Below, piece by piece: positions 31,158 to 36,617 of a stretch of DNA of 36,617 nt (positions within the stretch are counted from its first letter, which is position 1; every line of letters begins with the position of its first letter). A model generated the notes under the pieces. That model saw only the letters and a program-made list of their open reading frames with translations, was not told the DNA's origin and did not search any database. Source of the DNA: Pseudomonadota bacterium (GTDB lineage Bacteria; Pseudomonadota; Gammaproteobacteria; Steroidobacterales; Woeseiaceae); the NCBI GenBank assembly GCA_022567295.1, contig JADFHE010000002.1, forward strand, positions 119,982 to 156,598, read 5' to 3'. The position numbers were made by a program, and so were the translations under genes.

Positions 31158-32146
31158 TCTTCTTTTACTCTGGCTTCTTCGATCCTCGCACCCGTGTAAC
31201 TTATTTCACAATCAAGTAGCGAGTATTTCGTCGCTATTGCCGCGATGAATGCGTCAAGCGCCACATCATCTGTGCCAAATACAATGCCAACATCGCCGCC
31301 ACCCGCGCCGCAGGGTTTGTACACCAGATTCGCAGCGACCGCGGCCTGCCATAGCTCGTCGTGACCAGCATCGAATATGCCAAGGTCGTGGTCAACACTA
31401 AACTCTCTCAGATGCTCGATATAGTCGCCATACTGCATGATGATCAAATCAGCATCACCACTTCGCCAGGCTTTCGCCAAGGTCTCTGCAGCAATGGCAA
31501 GACGCACGCGAGACGGCTTGCTGATAACCGCATCAAGTCTCAACAGCTTGCCTTTACTACTGGCAGCCACACCGGTCCAGATCAGGCGAAACCGCAAACC
31601 GCTGGGCCAATCAATTGTGGCGATTGCCGCGCCTTCCACGCGGTACTCGATGAGACCGCCACTCAGACTGCAGGCAACATCGACACCACTGCCAACACCA
31701 CCCTGTAAACGGCTATGCGCGCGTCGCGCCAAAGCACCGACATCGACACTGTTCTTTAGGGCTACGCAGAGCGCAACGGTTAACGCAGCACTCGAACCGA
31801 TCCCCATTTTTTGCTGCGTCGCCGGATCAATAAATTCGGTGGTGTCAAGAATGATGCAGAAACCGGCCGATAAACCTACATCCGATGACCTGAAAACGGA
31901 GTCCAGAACTGCGAATTCCCGTTGACCGTCAAGCCAGACGAGGTCGCCGCCTGTAAATCGAAATCGACCCATCGTGTCGGTGTAACCCGGAGCAGAAACA
32001 GAGCTCGTGTCACCATCAACACTGGACATCCGAACCTGAGCGAATCGATTGACGGCGAGACATATCGCAGGCGCGCCATCAAGGACCGCGTATTCGCCAC
32101 TGAGCACAACCTTTCCGGGCGCGCTGGCCATTTGTTCACTCGCCAC
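31154..32146 (-). CDS. Phosphomevalonate kinase (GHMP family)
   Basis: Converts mevalonate 5-phosphate to the 5-diphosphate with ATP. The 330 residues contain the three GHMP motifs: APGKVVLSGEYAVL (9-22), KMGIGSSAALTVA (113-125) and YKPCGAGGGDVGIVF (276-290), with a likely active-site Asp156 in GVGSGVDVACS. The sequence resembles the ERG8-type kinase of eukaryotes and Gram-positive bacteria rather than the animal type, which has a nucleoside-kinase fold. It starts inside the end of the decarboxylase gene (11 bp overlap) and overlaps the reductase-kinase gene by ATGA, so translation is tightly coupled. The specific activity is assigned by operon context: another GHMP kinase is possible in principle. 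Confidence 0.88.
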   Translation of the reverse strand: MASEQMASAPGKVVLSGEYAVLDGAPAICLAVNRFAQVRMSSVDGDTSSVSAPGYTDTMGRFRFTGGDLVWLDGQREFAVLDSVFRSSDVGLSAGFCIILDTTEFIDPATQQKMGIGSSAALTVALCVALKNSVDVGALARRAHSRLQGGVGSGVDVACSLSGGLIEYRVEGAAIATIDWPSGLRFRLIWTGVAASSKGKLLRLDAVISKPSRVRLAIAAETLAKAWRSGDADLIIMQYGDYIEHLREFSVDHDLGIFDAGHDELWQAAVAANLVYKPCGAGGGDVGIVFGTDDVALDAFIAAIATKYSLLDCEISYTGARIEEARVKEE

Positions 32147-33104
32147 GGTTTTTCACCAGGCGAGCCGCAGGGCCCAGCCCACTGGTCATTATCTCTTGTA
32201 CGCCGGGCGTAGCGGACAATGCCTCACGAACGGCATCCGCATGGTCTGGCATACAAACCGCCTTTACCTGTGGGCCCGCGTCGATCGTAAAAAATACATC
32301 ATGGCCTGCTTCCTGCAATTTGCGTACGGTCTGCAGGCAGCGCAAGGTTGCCGCGTTCCAATAAACCATCGGTGGCCGCGACGCCCACATGACCGAATGC
32401 ATTTTCAGACAGTTGTGTTCGGCAACTGTTGCGAGGCTGGCGAAATCTCGTCGCTCGATCGCGGCACGCGCCGTGGCCAGGTCCTGTGCCTGCTGCTCTA
32501 TCCATTTGTCGTAAAAGGGTGATGTTGCACGAGATATTTCCATTGCCTCGCTTGAGCCCGTTGCCTTGGGCGTTGTTGCAGTGATCGCCACGACAACCTG
32601 CAACGGCCACGACAGCACGTCGCACAATGACTTCACGCTGATGGTGTCCGCAACGTTGCTGAGTTCGGTGAATCCAGCAAACAAGGACCGAGCTGCAGAT
32701 CCGGACGCCTGCCCGGCCAGCCGAGCTAACTTTTGTGTATTGTAGGAAAGCCCCGCAGCCGCGGCTGCGGCTACGGTCGCTGCCGCGAATACCGACGCTG
32801 ACGAGGCCAGCCCTGCCGCGATCGGAAAATTGCTAATGCTGGTAACGCGAGCGTGCAGGCGTTGCTCGCCAATAACCATGTCCAGGCAGTCGCTCATGCG
32901 CGCCAGTCGATGTTGATCCGCAATGCCATTGGTCAGCAGGCTGTCGCCCGTGAGGTCGGCGTCGAGTTCGACATCAACTTCTGTATAGAGATCGCTCAAA
33001 GTTATCGATATCGAACCTGCCGCCGGCAGGTTGCGATCGACGTCACGTTTGCCCCAATACTTAATCAGCGCGATGTTTGGCTGTGCAATTGCCGTCGCCT
33101 GCAT
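32136..33104 (-). CDS. Diphosphomevalonate decarboxylase
   Basis: Converts mevalonate 5-diphosphate to isopentenyl diphosphate with ATP and loss of CO2. The 322-residue protein has the signature NIALIKYWGKRD (10-21), SNFPIAAGLASSAS (91-104), SGSAARSLFAGF (134-145) with the substrate-binding Arg139, and TIDAGPQVK (273-281) with catalytic Asp275. All key residues of the family are present. It is the first gene of the minus-strand operon, with AGGAAAC before its ATG and a TATAAT -10 sequence about 40 bp upstream. The run of alanines at 105-118 is part of the GHMP helix and not a repeat expansion. Confidence 0.95.
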   Translation of the reverse strand: MQATAIAQPNIALIKYWGKRDVDRNLPAAGSISITLSDLYTEVDVELDADLTGDSLLTNGIADQHRLARMSDCLDMVIGEQRLHARVTSISNFPIAAGLASSASVFAAATVAAAAAAGLSYNTQKLARLAGQASGSAARSLFAGFTELSNVADTISVKSLCDVLSWPLQVVVAITATTPKATGSSEAMEISRATSPFYDKWIEQQAQDLATARAAIERRDFASLATVAEHNCLKMHSVMWASRPPMVYWNAATLRCLQTVRKLQEAGHDVFFTIDAGPQVKAVCMPDHADAVREALSATPGVQEIMTSGLGPAARLVKNRGE

Positions 33105-33144
33105 GTGCCGGTTTCCTGATTTCTGCAGCCAGTAAAAGACGCGA

Positions 33145-33150
33145 ATTATA
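33145..33150 (-). promoter_or_regulatory. -10 element of the mevalonate operon
   Basis: A perfect TATAAT on the minus strand lies 41 bp upstream of the decarboxylase ATG in the 119-bp divergent intergenic region. No -35 hexamer close to consensus was seen at 16-18 bp, so the promoter may need an activator or be weak. Confidence 0.4.
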
Positions 33151-33223
33151 GCCTAGCGGGACGCGCGCACCGTGTTTGAATTCCGTGTACGCTACATGAC
33201 CCGTTCCGAAGTGAACCTCATCT

Positions 33224-34114
33224 GTGCCTGAAGACTTCAAAGATCGTGTTGCGACTTATACGGCGCGCATCAATGACAGACTGAATTCGGCTTTGCCACC
33301 ATTAGCGACGGGTCCGAAACGACTGCACGGCGCGATGCGATACGCCGTATTGAACGGTGGAAAACGTGTACGCCCGCTGCTTGTTTACGCGGTCGGCGAG
33401 TGCCTGAGTGTGGACACAAACCTGCTGGATGCGCCTGCTGTAGCGATTGAATTGATTCATGCGTTTTCTCTGGTCCATGACGATTTGCCCGCTATGGACA
33501 ACGATGACCTGCGACGCGGCAAGCCTACTGTTCACAAACAGTACGATGAAGCGACAGCGATACTCGCGGCGGACGCACTGCAACCGCTAGCATTCTCGGT
33601 ATTGGCCAATGTGGATGGTGCACCGGATGACGCCGCAATCAAGCTGGTCCGACTCATAACCGATGCCTGTGGCTCAACCGGCATGACCGGCGGGCAGTCT
33701 ATTGACCTCGCCGCTGAAGGAACGGTCCTTTCTGCCGGTGAACTTGAGCACATGTATGCGTTGAAGACAGGCGCCCTGATTCACGCGGCTATTGTGTCAC
33801 CAGGCATGCTGCGCACCGACCTGCCCGCAGCCGACGCGGAGGCCCTGGACCAGTTCGGTCGTGCCATTGGAATTGCATTTCAGATCAAGGACGATATCCT
33901 TGACGTCGAGGGTGACACCAGAATAATCGGCAAGCCGGCAGGATCCGACCAATCTCTGAACAAGGCAACCTATCCTGCGTTGTTCGGCGTCGATGCCTCA
34001 CGAAACCGGTGCGATGAACTACTCACTGGCGCACTGCAGAACATCGAACAATTCGGCCAGTCCGCCGCCCCGCTTGAATGGCTCGCGCGATATATCGTCG
34101 AGCGCAGCGAATAA
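33224..34114 (+). CDS. ispA: Farnesyl/geranyl diphosphate synthase (polyprenyl synthetase)
   Basis: Condenses DMAPP or GPP with IPP to give the short-chain prenyl diphosphates feeding ubiquinone, undecaprenyl phosphate and other isoprenoids. The 296-residue protein matches E. coli IspA length (299). First aspartate-rich motif DDLPAMDNDD (86-95), with Phe81 five residues before it, as expected for FPP-size products; NGGKRVRP (44-51) binds pyrophosphate; the second aspartate motif DDILD is at 223-227. The GTG at 33224 is the start in this frame; the ribosome site is weak. It diverges from the mevalonate operon across 119 bp and is followed after 4 bp by the polymerase IV gene. The xseB and dxs genes that usually flank ispA are absent here. 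Confidence 0.92.
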   Translation: MPEDFKDRVATYTARINDRLNSALPPLATGPKRLHGAMRYAVLNGGKRVRPLLVYAVGECLSVDTNLLDAPAVAIELIHAFSLVHDDLPAMDNDDLRRGKPTVHKQYDEATAILAADALQPLAFSVLANVDGAPDDAAIKLVRLITDACGSTGMTGGQSIDLAAEGTVLSAGELEHMYALKTGALIHAAIVSPGMLRTDLPAADAEALDQFGRAIGIAFQIKDDILDVEGDTRIIGKPAGSDQSLNKATYPALFGVDASRNRCDELLTGALQNIEQFGQSAAPLEWLARYIVERSE

Positions 34115-34118
34115 TCGG

Positions 34119-35288
34119 ATGTCTGTTTCGGCCCGCCGCATCCTGCATGTTGATATGGATGCTTTTTACGCATCTGTCGAACAACGCGACAATCCTGACC
34201 TGCAAGGGAAGCCGGTTGTTGTGGGCGGTGGCACCAACCGCGGAGTGGTAGCAGCGGCAAGTTACGAGGCTCGACGGTTCGGAATCCGGTCCGCGATGCC
34301 GATGGCCGAGGCAATTCGGCGCTGCGATCACTTAGTACGCGTGAAACCGCGAATGTCTCACTACAAAGAGGCATCTGCTCACATCTTTGCAATCTTTCGC
34401 GAGTTCACACCGCTGGTTGAAGGACTGTCTCTCGACGAGGCGTTTCTCGACGTGACCGCAAGCATCAAATTGTTTGGTTCGCCGCAAAATATAGCGGCGA
34501 GTATCAAACAACGAGTACTGGAGGACACGGGACTAACCGCCTCCGTCGGCGTGGCCGAAAATAAACTCGTAGCGAAAATCGCTTCCGACCTTGACAAGCC
34601 CGATGGCCTTTCCAGCGTCATGCCAGATGCTTATCGGGAGAAACTGGACCCTCTGCCGGTACGTGTCATCCCCGGCATTGGTCGCGAGACGCTGAAACGC
34701 CTGGCCGGGATACGAATCGCGACTTTGCGCGACCTGCGCAGAGCCGATGATCGTGATCTTGAACCGATCTTCGGCCGTTTCACGCAAAAGATGCGTGACC
34801 GGGCCTCTGGAATTGACCATCGCCCGGTCGTTTCCGGTCGCGAGGAAAAATCGATCAGTGCCGAGGAAACTTATGATCGGGACTTATCGCAGCAAACGGA
34901 CATGGACCGGGAATTGCTGCGACTAACGGAACGTACCGCCACGCGACTTCGCAGGGCGGCGCTTAATGCCGGAACGGTACAAATCAAAATACGGCGTGCA
35001 GACTTCACTACTTATACTCGCCAACGCAGTATCAGCCCGCCGACCAATGGCACCGACCAAATATACGCGCTGGCAAAAGAGCTGCTAACGACCTGGCTCG
35101 CCGCTAATCCGGGAGCCAGAATTCGGCTACTCGGCGTTGCTGGCAGCAAACTGGCCCCTGCCGAACAGCCCGACCTTTTTGCGAGCGACGACACGCGAAA
35201 CCATTCAGTAATCGATGAAACTGTCGATGAGATCCGCGAGAAATTCGGTTCGCTGTCGGTTGGTCGGGCCAAGACGCTCGACCGATAG
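34119..35288 (+). CDS. dinB: DNA polymerase IV (Y-family translesion polymerase)
   Basis: Error-prone polymerase that bypasses damaged bases. The 389-residue protein has the palm motif DMDAFYASVE near the N terminus, AMPMAEAIRRC, catalytic SLDEAFLDVT, the helix-hairpin-helix VIPGIGRETLKRL, and a little-finger domain ending in a beta-clamp-binding motif QPDLF (about 350-354). A further 35 residues with IDETVDEIREKFG complete the protein. I start it at the ATG at 34119, four bases after the ispA stop; a longer in-frame reading from 33993 lies inside ispA and is rejected. No LexA box was found upstream of ispA-dinB, so it may not be SOS-controlled from a promoter of its own. Confidence 0.96.
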   Translation: MSVSARRILHVDMDAFYASVEQRDNPDLQGKPVVVGGGTNRGVVAAASYEARRFGIRSAMPMAEAIRRCDHLVRVKPRMSHYKEASAHIFAIFREFTPLVEGLSLDEAFLDVTASIKLFGSPQNIAASIKQRVLEDTGLTASVGVAENKLVAKIASDLDKPDGLSSVMPDAYREKLDPLPVRVIPGIGRETLKRLAGIRIATLRDLRRADDRDLEPIFGRFTQKMRDRASGIDHRPVVSGREEKSISAEETYDRDLSQQTDMDRELLRLTERTATRLRRAALNAGTVQIKIRRADFTTYTRQRSISPPTNGTDQIYALAKELLTTWLAANPGARIRLLGVAGSKLAPAEQPDLFASDDTRNHSVIDETVDEIREKFGSLSVGRAKTLDR

Positions 35289-35303
35289 GGTAGAATCGAA
35301 GCG

Positions 35304-36617
35304 ATGTATACCAGCTTTTTCGGACTCAACGAAAAACCGTTTTCGATCACGCCAGATCCGCGTTACCTCTTCATGAGCGAGCGTCACAGCGAAGCACTCG
35401 CGCACCTTGTATACGGCGTTACCGAAAGCGGTGGCTTCGTGCAGCTAACCGGTGAAGTCGGCACTGGCAAGACAACGCTTGTGCGTACCCTGTTATTGAA
35501 TCGTATGCCCGAGAACGCCGACGTTGCAGTCGTACTCAATCCGCAAATCACGGCCAACGAGTTCTTGCTGACGATCTGTGAGGAACTCGGAATCGCAGTT
35601 CCCGATGAAAAGAACAGCATCAAAGCACTGACAGATGCACTGAATCATCACCTTTTGAGCTCCCACGCCGAAGGCCGGCGAACAATACTCATAGTGGACG
35701 AGGCACAGAACCTGGCGCCGGTTGTGCTCGAGCAGGTCAGACTCCTCACCAATCTTGAAACCTCCAAGCAAAAGCTGCTGCAGATTATTTTAGTCGGCCA
35801 ACCCGAATTGCGTGACCTGCTCGGCCGCAATGATCTGCGGCAGTTGGCGCAACGCATCACTGGCCGCTATCATCTGGAGCCATTGACGCGCGAAGAAACA
35901 GCTCAATACATCGAACACCGATTACGAGTTGCCGGTGCGCTCGGCGAGATAATTGATAATAGTGCGAAGAAAGAAGTATTTCGTCTGTCACATGGCGTAC
36001 CCCGGTTGATCAATGTCATCTGCGATCGCGCACTTCTCGGTGCCTACAGCCAGGAATTTCGCATCATAACGAAACGCCTGATCAAGCGGGCCGCTGCCGA
36101 AGTCTCTGGTGAACTCGATTCATCACCGTTATTGCGGCGAATCGCGATGGCGGTGGGCATAGTCGGTACCGCGATACTGTTGGGTACTGTCTTGTCAGTG
36201 ACGCGAGAACCCGCTTCGATTGATGTCGGCGACGTTCCTGTCGCCCTGCAACCAGTGGCAATTGATGAGCCGCTACTCGAAGCGGCACAAACTGCCGAGC
36301 CAACACTAAGCGAACAGTTGGCGCTCGCCGGCGAATTGACCACGGCCGACTTCGCCCTCGCTTCCCTGTTCGCCCTTTGGAATCTCGAATATACCAGTGG
36401 CGCACAAAGCGGCTGTTCACAGGCTGCGGATTCCGGCCTCGCCTGCCTGTCTCAGCGCGGATCGTGGAGCGGCCTGCGTCAGCTGAATCACCCGGCGATT
36501 CTTTCAGTCATAGACGACAACGGTACCGCGCACGAACTCGTCCTTACAGCTATTCACGGCGATAGCGCAGAGCTTTCCATTGGCGGCATCACTGTATCCC
36601 ATCCTGTCGCGGCGATT
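35304..36617 (+). CDS. ExeA/GspA-like AAA ATPase (3' end cut by window)
   Basis: Inner-membrane ATPase of the ExeA/GspA/MshM group, which supports assembly of secretion or pilus machinery across the peptidoglycan. The 438 residues seen are open to the right edge. The characteristic start MYTSFFGLNEKPFSITPDPRY is followed by Walker A GEVGTGKT (50-57), Walker B ILIVDEAQNL (about 128-137), LQIILVGQPEL, and RITGRYHL, then a transmembrane segment (about 280-298) and the beginning of a periplasmic region (about 300 on) that in relatives binds peptidoglycan. Start is the ATG at 35304, 15 bp after dinB; a TAGAAT sequence (about 35291) lies in the gap. Which secretion system it serves would be shown by the genes to the right. 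Confidence 0.9.
   Translation, partial: MYTSFFGLNEKPFSITPDPRYLFMSERHSEALAHLVYGVTESGGFVQLTGEVGTGKTTLVRTLLLNRMPENADVAVVLNPQITANEFLLTICEELGIAVPDEKNSIKALTDALNHHLLSSHAEGRRTILIVDEAQNLAPVVLEQVRLLTNLETSKQKLLQIILVGQPELRDLLGRNDLRQLAQRITGRYHLEPLTREETAQYIEHRLRVAGALGEIIDNSAKKEVFRLSHGVPRLINVICDRALLGAYSQEFRIITKRLIKRAAAEVSGELDSSPLLRRIAMAVGIVGTAILLGTVLSVTREPASIDVGDVPVALQPVAIDEPLLEAAQTAEPTLSEQLALAGELTTADFALASLFALWNLEYTSGAQSGCSQAADSGLACLSQRGSWSGLRQLNHPAILSVIDDNGTAHELVLTAIHGDSAELSIGGITVSHPVAAI

Noticed and set aside
33105..33223. LexA box for the ispA-dinB unit
   Set aside because: No CTGT-N8-ACAG-like sequence in the intergenic region on either strand.
1..36617. CRISPR arrays, insertion sequences, tRNA or rRNA genes
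   Set aside because: No regularly spaced repeats, transposase motifs, terminal inverted repeats with target duplications, or recognisable RNA gene sequences were seen; small RNAs cannot be excluded by eye.

Overview
The window looks like a stretch of a free-living gammaproteobacterial chromosome. The evidence is a FadE-type acyl-CoA dehydrogenase, an E. coli-type gshA, a PspF/sigma-54-controlled phage-shock locus, a bactofilin, an ExeA/GspA-like ATPase and a LexA-like box of the gammaproteobacterial type. Base composition is moderately GC-rich by eye. No rRNA, tRNA, insertion sequence, phage gene or CRISPR array was seen, and almost all of the sequence is coding. Both ends are cut inside genes: a UvrD/Rep-family helicase on the left and an ExeA/GspA-like ATPase on the right. 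The source could be an uncultured marine or sediment lineage, but the sequence alone does not settle that.

Layout. 1-2399 (minus): an alpha/beta hydrolase followed by a UvrD-like helicase whose promoter carries a LexA-like box. 2511-6123 (plus): an SLC13-type permease with four RCK_C-like repeats, then a ferredoxin-reductase-type flavoprotein. 6130-7394 (minus): two tandem, distantly similar membrane-anchored proteins of unknown function. 7596-9234 (plus): a sulfotransferase-like protein and a fold-type-IV aminotransferase. 9204-10793 (minus): gshA. 10943-14334 (plus): bactofilin, a GGDEF/EAL sensor and a small exported protein. 14391-17253: phage-shock operon (pspA, two pspC-like genes, a pspB-like gene) with divergent pspF. 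17261-19775 (minus): a YtrA-like GntR regulator with an ABC-2 transporter, preceded by a small membrane protein; two GTGTT/AACAC palindromes are likely operators. 19930-21185 (plus): ECF sigma factor and membrane partner. 21317-26833 (plus): malate dehydrogenase, FadE with a lysine-rich tail, a DUF4286-DUF3667 fusion and a DUF4399 lipoprotein. 26891-34114: isoprenoid cluster. 34119-36617 (plus): DNA polymerase IV and the ExeA-like ATPase.

The most interesting region is the isoprenoid cluster. It encodes the mevalonate route from HMG-CoA to farnesyl-type diphosphate: HMG-CoA synthase on the plus strand; diphosphomevalonate decarboxylase, phosphomevalonate kinase, a single 742-residue polypeptide joining class II HMG-CoA reductase to mevalonate kinase, and type I IPP isomerase as a tightly overlapping minus-strand operon; and a polyprenyl (FPP/GPP) synthase running divergently. 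Most proteobacteria use the MEP route, so a complete mevalonate cluster is notable. The reductase-kinase fusion joins two consecutive pathway enzymes and suggests coupling of mevalonate formation to its phosphorylation.

Regulation can be read directly at several places: a near-consensus sigma-54 promoter with an IHF-like site and upstream repeats before pspA; a LexA-like box at the helicase; paired palindromes around the GntR/ABC locus; and recurrent TAGAAT -10 elements before mdh, the HMG-CoA synthase gene and the ExeA-like gene.
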